A program made the position numbers and the translations under genes. This document shows positions 32,269 to 40,316 of a stretch of 64,000 bases of DNA, piece by piece; position 1 is the stretch's first letter, and each line of letters begins with the position of its first letter. The notes beneath the pieces are model-generated. The model did not search any database and was not told the origin of the DNA. It was given only the letters and a program-made list of their open reading frames with translations. Source of the DNA: Aeromicrobium sp. Root236 (GTDB taxonomy: Bacteria; Actinomycetota; Actinomycetes; Propionibacteriales; Nocardioidaceae); the NCBI RefSeq assembly GCF_001428805.1, contig NZ_LMIS01000001.1, positions 1,350,975-1,414,974 on the forward strand, given 5' to 3'.

Positions 32269-33045
32269 CTACTTCTTCTTGTTGCCGGCGAGCATGCCGG
32301 CGGCAACCTGGCGGTAGGCCTCGGCGCCCTTGTGCGTCCGCGCGGTGGAGAGCACCGAGCGGCCGATCGCGGGTGCCTCGGCGAACCGGATCGTCTTGGG
32401 GATCGGCGGCGTCACGACCGGCAGCTCGTACGTCTCTCGGATCGCCGCGAGCACGTTCTGCGCGTGCTTGGTGCGGCCGTCGTACATCGTGGGCAGGACG
32501 CCCATGATCTCGAGCGACGGGTTGATGAACTGGCGTACGTCGTGGATCGTGTCGAGCAGCTGACCGACGCCTCGGTGTGACAGGGTCTCGGCCTGCAGCG
32601 GGATCAGCACCTTCTGTGCCGCCGACAGCGCGCCGACCGTGAGGATGCCGAGCGTCGGCGGGCAGTCGATCAGGATCCAGTCGTAGTCGTCGGCGACCTT
32701 GTCGAGCGCGACCCGGAGGCGCTGCTCCCGGCCCGTGCGGCCGAGGAGGCTCTCCTCGGCCTGGGTCAGCGTGATGTTGGCCGGCAGCAGGTGCATGCCG
32801 TCGTCGGTGATGACGATCGCGTCCTCGGCCTGCCGGGTGCCCAGCAGGACCTCCGCGACCGTGACGTCGAGGTCCTCGGGATCGATGCCGAGCGAGAACG
32901 TCAGGCTGCCCTGCGGATCCACGTCGACGAGCAGGACCCGCTGCTTGAGCTCGGTCAGCGCGGCGCCGAGCGACACCACTGTCGTGGTCTTGGCGACGCC
33001 ACCCTTCTGGTTCGCCACTGCGATAGTCGTCGTCACGGTCGCCAT
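32269..33045 (-). CDS. orphan ParA/Soj-like ATPase
   Basis: A 258-residue ParA-type ATPase. The deviant Walker A KGGVAKTT (14-21) carries the signature Lys, and LLVDVDPQGSLT and the Walker B DWILIDCPP follow. No parB lies beside it. Position and length match Rv3213c, a second ParA-like protein away from oriC in mycobacteria, so a role in positioning something other than the origin is inferred. ATG 33045 fits homologue starts; the longer open frame is not supported. Confidence 0.9.
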   Translation of the reverse strand: MATVTTTIAVANQKGGVAKTTTVVSLGAALTELKQRVLLVDVDPQGSLTFSLGIDPEDLDVTVAEVLLGTRQAEDAIVITDDGMHLLPANITLTQAEESLLGRTGREQRLRVALDKVADDYDWILIDCPPTLGILTVGALSAAQKVLIPLQAETLSHRGVGQLLDTIHDVRQFINPSLEIMGVLPTMYDGRTKHAQNVLAAIRETYELPVVTPPIPKTIRFAEAPAIGRSVLSTARTHKGAEAYRQVAAGMLAGNKKK

Positions 33046-33106
33046 TGTGTCATCACGTCGCCTGACCTCGCCGTTCGCGCGCTGAGGCGTTTGGCATGCT
33101 TGCTCC

Positions 33107-33865
33107 ATGACACGTCGCGCGCTGGTGACCGGGGCAACCTCAGGAATCGGCAACGCGTTCGCCAAGGAGCTGGCCCGGCGCGGCTACGACCTCGTGATCG
33201 TGGCCCGGACGACCGAGCGCCTGGAGGCCCTTGCGACGCAGATGCGCAGCAAGCACCGCGTCGAGGTCGACGTCGTGACGGCCGACCTGTCGACCACCGA
33301 GGGCGTACGTGCGACCGTCAACAAGCTCACCGACACGACCCGACCGGTCGACCTGCTGGTCAACAACGCGGGGGCCTCGTTGGCCGGGTGGTTCGGCACG
33401 ACCGACATCAGCGACGAGGACCGTCAGCTGGACCTCCTCGTGCGCGCGCCGATGCACCTCATGGACGCGGCGATCAAGACCATGGCCGGCCGCGGCGGTG
33501 GGCAGATCATCAACGTCTCGAGCGTCGCGGCGTTCACCCCTCGCGGCGTCTACTCCGCCCACAAGGCCTGGCTCCTCAACCTGTCGCAGTGGGCCGACAT
33601 CCACTACGCCGACGTCAACATCTCGGTCCAGGCCCTCTGCCCCGGCTTCGTCCGCACGGAGTTCCACCAGCGCGGCGAGATGGACGTCTCTGGCGTGCCG
33701 AAGTGGATGTGGCTCAAGGCCGACAAGGTCGTCACGACGTCGCTCAAGGACCTCGACAAGGGCAAGTCCGTGTCGATCCCGTCCTTCCGCTACAAGGTGC
33801 TGGCCGCGCTGGCGCAGTACATGCCGAAGGGGCTCGTCACGCGGATCGCGAAGCGCGGCCGGTGA
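33107..33865 (+). CDS. SDR family oxidoreductase (DltE-like)
   Basis: A 252-residue short-chain dehydrogenase with TGATSGIG at 8-15, NNAG, a Ser in NVSSVAAF and YSAHK. The C-terminal third carries basic residues and resembles the DltE/YqjQ group that often acts on lipophilic ketones. CATGCT lies six bases before the ATG, so it may be leaderless. It is the first gene of a tight four-gene operon; the next start is one base after its stop. Confidence 0.9.
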   Translation: MTRRALVTGATSGIGNAFAKELARRGYDLVIVARTTERLEALATQMRSKHRVEVDVVTADLSTTEGVRATVNKLTDTTRPVDLLVNNAGASLAGWFGTTDISDEDRQLDLLVRAPMHLMDAAIKTMAGRGGGQIINVSSVAAFTPRGVYSAHKAWLLNLSQWADIHYADVNISVQALCPGFVRTEFHQRGEMDVSGVPKWMWLKADKVVTTSLKDLDKGKSVSIPSFRYKVLAALAQYMPKGLVTRIAKRGR

Positions 33866-33866
33866 C

Positions 33867-34703
33867 ATGAGCACTCCACGGTCGTTGGTGCTCCCGCCGG
33901 GGGTGCACGCGGTCACGATCGAGACCGGCCGCGGCAACTTCGCAGCGCACACCGTACGCACGGACGGGGCCGTCGGGCACGTCCTGCTGGTCCCGGGCTG
34001 GACCGGCTCCAAGGAGGACTTCACCGCCTTCCTGCCGTTGCTGGCCGCCGCGGGGTTCAACGCCACGGCATACGACCAACGTGGCCAGTACGAGACGCCC
34101 GGCGCTCCCGACGACGACTACACGCTGGACGGCTTCGCCGCGGATGCCCTGGCGCTCAGGGGCATGGCCTCCGACGCCGCCCGTTCGCACCTCCTCGGGC
34201 ACTCGTTCGGCGGCCTCGTCGCGCAGCAGGCCGCCGTCGCCGACCCGTCCGCGTGGCACAGCCTGAGCCTGCTCTGCACCGGCCCGGGCGCCCTCGGCGA
34301 GACTCCGGGCCGGCCACCGCTCACCCCGCTCGTGCAGGCGCTCGGCGTCATGACGCTTGCGGAGATCCGCGCAGCGCTGCCCTCCGATCCCACGCTGGCA
34401 CCGGACATCGCGGAGTTCCTCGACAAGCGCTTCACCTCCAACGCCCCGGCGTCGCTCAAGGCGATCACCCAGCACCTGATCGACGCGCCCGACATCATCG
34501 ACGAGGTCGCCGCGACCGGCTTGCCCTTCTGGGTCGGGCGAGGCGCCGACGACGACGCGTGGCCCCATGACGTCCAGGCGGCGATGGCCGGGCGGCTCGG
34601 CACCGACGTCCACGTCGTCGAGGGCGCCGCCCACTCCCCCGCCGTCGAGAATCCTCAAGCGCTGCTCGATGCCTGGTTGCCGTTCCTGAAGGAGAACACC
34701 TGA
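33867..34703 (+). CDS. alpha/beta hydrolase
   Basis: A 278-residue alpha/beta hydrolase. The oxyanion region VPGWTGSKEDF is followed by the nucleophile elbow GHSFGG (Ser113), a candidate acid in the late strands, and a catalytic His in EGAAHSPAVENP. There is no signal peptide. It is translated from the same message as the SDR, and its TGA overlaps the start of the next gene (TGATG). The substrate is unknown; possibly an ester related to the operon's redox chemistry. Confidence 0.9.
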   Translation: MSTPRSLVLPPGVHAVTIETGRGNFAAHTVRTDGAVGHVLLVPGWTGSKEDFTAFLPLLAAAGFNATAYDQRGQYETPGAPDDDYTLDGFAADALALRGMASDAARSHLLGHSFGGLVAQQAAVADPSAWHSLSLLCTGPGALGETPGRPPLTPLVQALGVMTLAEIRAALPSDPTLAPDIAEFLDKRFTSNAPASLKAITQHLIDAPDIIDEVAATGLPFWVGRGADDDAWPHDVQAAMAGRLGTDVHVVEGAAHSPAVENPQALLDAWLPFLKENT

Positions 34704-35317
34704 TGGCCAACTTCACCCGTGGATTCACCGGCGGTGCCCGTCGCGGCGGCGACACCCGGCTGCCACCCGGCCAGTACGACACCGGCGCCACCTGGCCGGT
34801 GCTCACCGCCGAGCTCACCCCGACGATCGACCTTGAGACGTGGACCATGACGGTCGACGGCCTCGTCGAGAAGCCGACGACGTGGGACTGGCGTGGCATC
34901 CATGCACTGCCCTCGTCGTCCTACTTCGGCGACATCCACTGCGTGACGACGTGGACCAAGTTCGACACCACGTTCGCCGGCGTCAGCGTCGACGCGTTGC
35001 TCGAGATCGCGAAGCCGAAGCCCGAGGCCACGCACGTCATGGCGACCTCGACGACGGGGTACAACACCAACCTGCCGCTCGACGACATCACCGGCGGCAA
35101 GGCGTGGATCGTCTGGGAGTTCGACGGCAAGCCGCTCGCGCCGGAGCACGGCGGTCCCGTACGCCTGCTCGTGCCGCACCTGTACTTCTGGAAGTCGGCC
35201 AAGTGGATCACCCGTATCGAGCTGATGGACCACGACGAGCAGGGCTTCTGGGAGCGCAACGGCTACCACGACCGCGGCGACCCGTGGCTGGAGCAGCGCT
35301 ACCAGGGCGACGCATGA
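34703..35317 (+). CDS. cytosolic sulfite oxidase-like molybdopterin protein
   Basis: A 204-residue protein of the sulfite oxidase/MsrP fold. Cys80 in GDIHCVTTW is the expected molybdenum ligand, and LPYSSYFG-like and TTGYNTNLPLDD segments line the pterin pocket. Unlike MsrP it has no Tat signal, and no heme or dimerisation domain, so it should act in the cytosol. It overlaps the flavin reductase gene by 4 bp, which would supply electrons. The reaction is unknown. Confidence 0.88.
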   Translation: MANFTRGFTGGARRGGDTRLPPGQYDTGATWPVLTAELTPTIDLETWTMTVDGLVEKPTTWDWRGIHALPSSSYFGDIHCVTTWTKFDTTFAGVSVDALLEIAKPKPEATHVMATSTTGYNTNLPLDDITGGKAWIVWEFDGKPLAPEHGGPVRLLVPHLYFWKSAKWITRIELMDHDEQGFWERNGYHDRGDPWLEQRYQGDA

Positions 35318-36012
35318 CCGAAGCCATCGCGAGCTCGTGGACGACCGGAACGGTCCGCGAGGTCGAGCGGTTCGGCGAGACGTACGTCCGGCTCCGGATC
35401 GAGGTCGCCGACCGGCACGACCACGTGCCCGGCCAGCACTACGTCGTACGCCTGCGCGCGCCTGACGGCTACACCGCCCAGCGGTCCTACTCCCTGGCGT
35501 CGGACCCCGCCGACCCGCTGATCGAGCTGATGGTGGAGTGCCTGCCCCGCGGTGAGGTGTCGGGGTTCCTGCACGACGTCGTCGAGGCGGGCGACGAGCT
35601 CGAGCTGCGTGGTCCGATCGGCCGCTGGTTCGTGTGGGGCGGCGAGGTCCCGTCGTTGTGCGTCGCCGGCGGCTCCGGCGTCGTGCCGTTCATCTCGATG
35701 CTCCGCTACGCCCGCCGCATGGGCACCGCGTCGCACCTGACGATCGTCGCCTCGGCCCAGACCCGCGAGCGGCTGCCCTACATCGAGGAGCTCGAGGAGT
35801 TCGGCGCGTTCATCGCGCTGACCCGGGAGAACCACGGCGATCGCGTCGCCGCGCACATCTATCCCGACGAGCTGGCCGAGCTGTCCAAGGGCATCGAGCG
35901 GGCGTACGTCTGCGGCTCGGCCGGGTTCGTCAGCTTCGTCGGCCGCAGCCTCGGCGAGGCCGGCGTGCCCAGCGACATCGTGCGGGTCGAGCAGTTCGGC
36001 GCCACGGGCTAG
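35314..36012 (+). CDS. FAD/NAD(P)-binding ferredoxin-reductase-like protein
   Basis: A 232-residue FNR-family flavoprotein. FAD-binding RSYS (57-60), the GGSGVVPF nucleotide motif and a terminal CGSAGFVSF segment are visible. No 2Fe-2S domain is attached. ATG 35314 overlaps the stop of the sulfite oxidase-like gene (ATGA), a pairing conserved in Actinobacteria. It is the inferred NAD(P)H-dependent electron donor for the Mo protein. It is the last gene of the operon, followed by the palindrome at 36021-36085. Confidence 0.9.
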   Translation: MTEAIASSWTTGTVREVERFGETYVRLRIEVADRHDHVPGQHYVVRLRAPDGYTAQRSYSLASDPADPLIELMVECLPRGEVSGFLHDVVEAGDELELRGPIGRWFVWGGEVPSLCVAGGSGVVPFISMLRYARRMGTASHLTIVASAQTRERLPYIEELEEFGAFIALTRENHGDRVAAHIYPDELAELSKGIERAYVCGSAGFVSFVGRSLGEAGVPSDIVRVEQFGATG

Positions 36013-36020
36013 ACCCCGCT

Positions 36021-36085
36021 CCGAGATGTGGATCCCAATGCACCACTGCGGGGCGATCGGTGGTGCATCTCGATCCACATCTCGG
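36021..36085. repeat. interspersed palindromic element, copy 1
   Basis: CCGAGATGTGGATC (36021-36034) and ATGCACCAC (36038-36046) pair with GTGGTGCAT (36060-36068) and GATCCACATCTCGG (36072-36085), with a 13-nt loop. The same arm consensus, GAGATnTGGATy-n(3-4)-TGCACCAC, recurs at 55803-55866. Both copies lie between convergent genes, so they can serve as two-way terminators. Confidence 0.85.
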
Positions 36086-36089
36086 CGGG

Positions 36090-36914
36090 CTAGAGGCCGA
36101 AGAGGCGGCGGTACTGCTCGGGCTCGGTGAGGTTGCGGCCCAGCGGGAAGTCGATCTTGCCGGTGCCGTGATAGTCGCTGGAGCCCGTACGCACGAGGCC
36201 GAGGTCGCGGGCGATCTGCCGCAGGGCGGCGCGATCCTCCGCGCCGTGGTCGTTGTGGTCGACCTCGAGCCCGTCGAGGCCCTGCTCCTTGAGCGTGCCG
36301 ATCCGGTCGCGGGTCAGCACCCGGTGGCTGCCTCGTGACCACGGGTGGGCCAGGACGGCCTTGCCGCCGGCAGCCTTGAGCAGTCCGATCGCGGTGGGCA
36401 GGTCCGCGGCGTAGCGGTCGACGTACGCGGGCCGGCCGGGCTTGAGGTAGCGCTCGAACGCCTCGTTGCGGTCCTGCACGACGCCGAGGTCGATCAGCGC
36501 GTCCGCGACGTGCGGGCGCCCCGTCGCCGCGGCGTTCGTCGACCTCACGCGTACGTCGTGGGCGGTGATGTCGATGCCGAGGCCCCGCAGCCGCTCGAGG
36601 GTCGCCGGCAGGCGGGAGTTGCGGCCGTCGATGACCTTGCGGAGCTCGCGCAGGAGGGGCTTGTCCTTGGGATCGAACCCGTAGCCCAGGAGGTGCACGC
36701 TCTTGCCGCCGAGCTTGGTCGAGATCTCGATGCCGTGGACCAGCGTGATGCCGACCCGCTTGGCGGCCTTGTCGGCCTCCTTCCACCCCTCGGTGGAGTC
36801 GTGATCCGTGATGGCGACGACGTCGAGGCCGGCCGCCTTGGCGTTCTCGACGAGCTGGGTCGGGGTGTCGGTGCCGTCGGAACGGTCGCTGTGGGTGTGG
36901 AGGTCGATCTTCAC
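36090..36914 (-). CDS. PHP domain phosphoesterase
   Basis: A 274-residue PHP-family metal-dependent phosphoesterase. The motifs LHTHSDRSDG (His6, His8), AITDHD, HGIEIS and HPWSRG provide metal ligands. Its length and layout match the YciV/RNase AM (3',5'-nucleoside bisphosphate phosphatase) group. The start is GTG 36914, six bases after TAGCCT on the minus strand, hence probably leaderless. It lies just downstream of the histidine phosphatase gene. Confidence 0.9.
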   Translation of the reverse strand: MKIDLHTHSDRSDGTDTPTQLVENAKAAGLDVVAITDHDSTEGWKEADKAAKRVGITLVHGIEISTKLGGKSVHLLGYGFDPKDKPLLRELRKVIDGRNSRLPATLERLRGLGIDITAHDVRVRSTNAAATGRPHVADALIDLGVVQDRNEAFERYLKPGRPAYVDRYAADLPTAIGLLKAAGGKAVLAHPWSRGSHRVLTRDRIGTLKEQGLDGLEVDHNDHGAEDRAALRQIARDLGLVRTGSSDYHGTGKIDFPLGRNLTEPEQYRRLFGL

Positions 36915-36927
36915 GAGGTCAGGCTAC

Positions 36928-37524
36928 TCAGGGCAGGCAGTTCCACTGGCGTACGACCTGAGTGCCGCGGTCGACGCCGAGCACGGAGATCGTCGAGGTG
37001 TCGAGCGCGAACAGCCGTCCTTCGGACACGTCGAGACCCAGCCAGCGTGCGGCAAGCGCGCGCAGGGAGTGCCCGTGCGCGAAGACGAGGGTCTTGCCGT
37101 CGGCCGCGCGTGCCCGCGCCACGACGCGGTCGAGGCGCTCGGCCACCTGCTCGGCGGTCTCCCCGCCGGGCGACGGGTGCGTCCAGACGCTCCAGTCCGG
37201 GACGGTCTTGCGGATCTCGGCGGTCGTCAGCCCCTCGTAGTCGCCGTACGCCCACTCGGCGAGGTCCTCGTCGACCTCCGGGTCGGCGAATCCGGCCAGC
37301 TCGGCGGTGTGGATCGCGCGCCGGCGCGGGCTCGACATGACGTGCACGAAGTCGATGCCGGACAGCGGGCCCACGAGCGTACGAGCAGCGGCCTCGCCCT
37401 TGTCGGTCAGCGGCAGGTCGGTCGTGGACGTGTGCTGGCCGCTGCGGCTCCACTCCGTCTCGCCGTGGCGCACCAGCCAGAGCTGGTCCTCGACCTCGTC
37501 AGTGCGGGACAAGGGCCCAGACAT
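36928..37524 (-). CDS. histidine phosphatase family protein
   Basis: A 198-residue phosphoglycerate mutase-like phosphatase with the RHG motif in LVRHGETEW (His20) and the second catalytic His in VFAHGHSLRAL. It corresponds in position to Rv3214, an acid phosphatase annotated gpm2. The start is uncertain: ATG 37524 overlaps the maoC-like gene by 26 bp, and TTG 37512 is an alternative. It belongs to the minus-strand run from the acyl-CoA dehydrogenase to the PHP gene. Confidence 0.87.
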   Translation of the reverse strand: MSGPLSRTDEVEDQLWLVRHGETEWSRSGQHTSTTDLPLTDKGEAAARTLVGPLSGIDFVHVMSSPRRRAIHTAELAGFADPEVDEDLAEWAYGDYEGLTTAEIRKTVPDWSVWTHPSPGGETAEQVAERLDRVVARARAADGKTLVFAHGHSLRALAARWLGLDVSEGRLFALDTSTISVLGVDRGTQVVRQWNCLP

Positions 37525-38536
37525 CCAGGTCGAGCAGCACACCGGGTGCGTACTTCTGGTCCTCACCCCGCAGGGTCATGGACTCGTCACGGCCCTTCGT
37601 CGCCACGAGCCGCAGGCGCAGCGCGCCGACGCCCGGTGCCGCTGTGTCGGCCTTGTCGAGCACCTCGGACCACGCATAGACCGTGTCGCCGGCGAAGGCC
37701 GGTGACACGTGCGCGCCGGCGTTGATCGCCGCGATGAGCTGCGCGTTGGCGAGGCCGTTGAACGACAGCGCGCGGGCCAGCGAGATCACATGGCCGCCGT
37801 AGACGAGCCGGTTGCCGTCGGGCCGCGCCTCGGTGTTGAAGTGCACCTTGGCGGTGTTCTGCCACAGCCGCGTCGCGAGCATGTGCTCCGGATCGGTGAG
37901 CGTGACACCGTCGACGTGGTCGATCTTCTCGCCGACCTCGTAGTCGCCGAAGCGGTGCGACTCCCCCGCGGCCTCGAAGTCGTACGTCGTGAAGTCGAGC
38001 CCGGCCGGCACCACCAGGTCGGCGGCAGCGACGGCCGGCGCGAGGTCCGGCACCACGGTCTCGGGCGCGGGCGCCTCGAGATGACGTTTGTGCACCATGA
38101 CCCAACGCGCCCAGTCGAGCACGACCTCGTCGCGCTGGTTGGTGGCCGTCGAACGTACGTAGACGACCCCGGTCTTGCCGTTGGAGTTCTGCTTGAGGCC
38201 GATGACCTCCGACTGCGTCGCGATCGTGTCGCCAGGCACGACCGAGCGATGGAAGCGGCACTCGGCATAGCCGAGGTTGGCCACGGCGTTGAGCGAGACG
38301 TCGGGGACCGTCTTGCCGAACGCGATGTGGAACGCGATGAGCTCCTCGACGGGAGCCGGGCTCAGGCCGACCGAAGCGGCGAACTCCGCCGACGAGGGCA
38401 CTGCGAAGCGGGTCGGGTAGATCGCACCGTACGCCGCGCGATCGCCCTCGGTGACGGTGCGCGGAGTCGCGTGCCGGAGGACCTGGCCGACCTCGAAGTC
38501 CTCGAAGAAGTTGCCGGGATTGGTCTTCGTCGTCAT
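37499..38536 (-). CDS. tandem hotdog MaoC-type hydratase (mesaconyl-CoA hydratase-like)
   Basis: A 345-residue double-hotdog hydratase. The first domain begins NFFEDFEVGQVLRHAT. The second has FGDYEVGEKIDHVDGVTLTDPEH and the YGGHVISLARALSFNG helix. The length fits mesaconyl-C1-CoA hydratase (Meh) of the ethylmalonyl-CoA pathway. An acyl-CoA dehydrogenase of matching type lies two genes upstream. ATG 38536 overlaps the stress-protein stop by 4 bp. The specific substrate is an inference from size and neighbourhood. Confidence 0.85.
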   Translation of the reverse strand: MTTKTNPGNFFEDFEVGQVLRHATPRTVTEGDRAAYGAIYPTRFAVPSSAEFAASVGLSPAPVEELIAFHIAFGKTVPDVSLNAVANLGYAECRFHRSVVPGDTIATQSEVIGLKQNSNGKTGVVYVRSTATNQRDEVVLDWARWVMVHKRHLEAPAPETVVPDLAPAVAAADLVVPAGLDFTTYDFEAAGESHRFGDYEVGEKIDHVDGVTLTDPEHMLATRLWQNTAKVHFNTEARPDGNRLVYGGHVISLARALSFNGLANAQLIAAINAGAHVSPAFAGDTVYAWSEVLDKADTAAPGVGALRLRLVATKGRDESMTLRGEDQKYAPGVLLDLDVWALVPH

Positions 38537-39012
38537 ACGGCGAACGGGTCGCGGCCGGGCAGCTTTGCGAGCAGCTCCTGGCCTTGGGCGAGGAACTTGT
38601 GCTCGACGAGCACCTCGTACTTGGTCGCCACGACCTTCTGCACCGAGCTGAAGTCGCGCTGGCCGCGGGTGGCTCCGTAGCCGAGGGCCGCGAACACCAC
38701 GCTGAAGACGATGCCGATGACGGCGCACCCCGCAACGGTGGCCAAGAAGCTGCTGCCCTCGGAGAACGCCGAGACCACGATGCCCACGAACAGGCCCAGC
38801 CACAGGCCCGATCCGGCGCCGGCCATCAGCACGCGGCCCCACGTCAGACGGCCCGTCACGCGCTCGACCTGCTTGAGCTCCGTGCCGACGATCAGCACGT
38901 TCTCGACCGGGAACTCGTTGTCCGAGAGGTAGTCGACGGCCTTTTGCGCGTCGGCGTACTTGTCGAACACGCCGAGCGACTGCGGGTACTCGAGCGAGAA
39001 GATCTCTGCCAT
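38533..39012 (-). CDS. general stress protein 17M-like membrane protein
   Basis: A 159-residue protein with an N-terminal ~55-residue domain like Bacillus general stress protein 17M (FDKYADAQKAVDYLSDNEFPVENV) and two adjacent membrane segments (about 66-88 and 92-112). A short C-terminal cytoplasmic region follows. The function is unknown. It sits between the acyl-CoA dehydrogenase and MaoC genes: 9 bp after the first, overlapping the second by 4 bp. Confidence 0.88.
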   Translation of the reverse strand: MAEIFSLEYPQSLGVFDKYADAQKAVDYLSDNEFPVENVLIVGTELKQVERVTGRLTWGRVLMAGAGSGLWLGLFVGIVVSAFSEGSSFLATVAGCAVIGIVFSVVFAALGYGATRGQRDFSSVQKVVATKYEVLVEHKFLAQGQELLAKLPGRDPFAV

Positions 39013-39021
39013 GGCTTGCTC

Positions 39022-40212
39022 CTAGAGCTTGTAGTCCTTGAGAAGGCTGCGGCCGATGATCATCTTCTGGATGTCGGAGGTGCCCTCACCGATGAGCATG
39101 AACGCGGCCTCGCGGTAGAGGCGTTCGATCTCGTACTCCTTGGAGTAACCGTAGCCGCCGTGGATGCGGAACGAGTCCTGCACCACCTCGTTGCAGTACT
39201 CGGCGGCGAGCATCTTGGCCATGCCGGCCTCGACGTCGTTGCGCTCACCGGAGTCCTTGCCGCGTGCCGCGCGCACGACCATCGCGTGCGACGCCTCGAC
39301 CTTGGTCGCCATCTCGGCCAGGCGGAACAGGATCGCCTGGTGCTGGGCGATGGGCTTGCCGAATGTCTCGCGCTGCTGGGCGTACGCGATGCCGAGCTCG
39401 AACGCCCGGTTGGCGATGCCGACGGCACGGGCGCCGACGTTGACGCGGCCGACCTCGACGCCGTCCATCATCTGGTAGAAGCCCTGGCCGGGCTTGCCGC
39501 CGAGGACCTGGTCGGCCGAGATCTTGTGCTTCTCCAGGATCATCTCGGTCGTGTCGATGCCCTTGTAGCCCATCTTCTCGATCTTGCCCGGGATCGTGAC
39601 GCCCTGAGCCGTCTCGCCGAAGCCCGGCTCCTTCTCGACCAGGAACGTCGTCATGTTCTTGTAGACGCTGTCGTCGCCCTCGTCGGTCTTGCACAGCACT
39701 GCGACGAGGTTGGACGAGCCGCCGTTGGTCAGCCACATCTTCTGGCCGGTGATCTCGTAGCCGTCGTCGGTCTTGGTCGCCTTGGTCTTGATCGCCGCGA
39801 CGTCGGAGCCGAGCGCAGGCTCGGACATGGAGAACGCACCACGGACCTCGCCCGTGGCCATCTTGGGCAGGTACTTCTGCTTCTGCTCGTCCGTGCCGTG
39901 CTGGCGGAGCAGGTAGGCCAGGATGAAGTGCGTGTTGATGACGCCCGACACGCTCATCCAGCCGCGGGCGATCTCCTCGACCACCAGTGCGTACGTCAGC
40001 AGCGACTCGCCGAGTCCGCCGTACTCCTCGGGGATCATGATCCCGAAGATGCCCAGCTCCTTGAGACCCTCGACGATGTCGGTGGGGTACTCGTCCTTGT
40101 GCTCCAGCTCCGTCGCGACCGGAATGATCTCCTTCTCGACGAACTGACGGACCGTCTTCAGGATCTCTTCCTGGATCTCGGTCAGGCCTTCGGTACGGAC
40201 AAGACGACCCAT
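39022..40212 (-). CDS. acyl-CoA dehydrogenase (possible methylsuccinyl-CoA dehydrogenase)
   Basis: A 396-residue flavin-dependent acyl-CoA dehydrogenase. The FAD-binding motifs AFSMSEPALGSD and MWLTNGG, QRETFGKPIAQHQ and the C-terminal IHGGYGYSKEYEIERLYRE are present, with GEGTSDIQ near the end. The neighbour MaoC hydratase suggests methylsuccinyl-CoA dehydrogenase, but a branched or short-chain beta-oxidation role cannot be excluded. The start is ATG 40212 with GAGGAG upstream; the TTG five codons earlier would place that Shine-Dalgarno inside the gene. Confidence 0.9.
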   Translation of the reverse strand: MGRLVRTEGLTEIQEEILKTVRQFVEKEIIPVATELEHKDEYPTDIVEGLKELGIFGIMIPEEYGGLGESLLTYALVVEEIARGWMSVSGVINTHFILAYLLRQHGTDEQKQKYLPKMATGEVRGAFSMSEPALGSDVAAIKTKATKTDDGYEITGQKMWLTNGGSSNLVAVLCKTDEGDDSVYKNMTTFLVEKEPGFGETAQGVTIPGKIEKMGYKGIDTTEMILEKHKISADQVLGGKPGQGFYQMMDGVEVGRVNVGARAVGIANRAFELGIAYAQQRETFGKPIAQHQAILFRLAEMATKVEASHAMVVRAARGKDSGERNDVEAGMAKMLAAEYCNEVVQDSFRIHGGYGYSKEYEIERLYREAAFMLIGEGTSDIQKMIIGRSLLKDYKL

Positions 40213-40316
40213 CGCGGGGCTCCTCAAATGTTGCCGGCGTTGACCTGCTGACTGTACCGACGGGCCAATCGTCTGTCGTCCGCTGCGAGGGGTGACGTTC
40301 GTTACCCACCGTTAAC

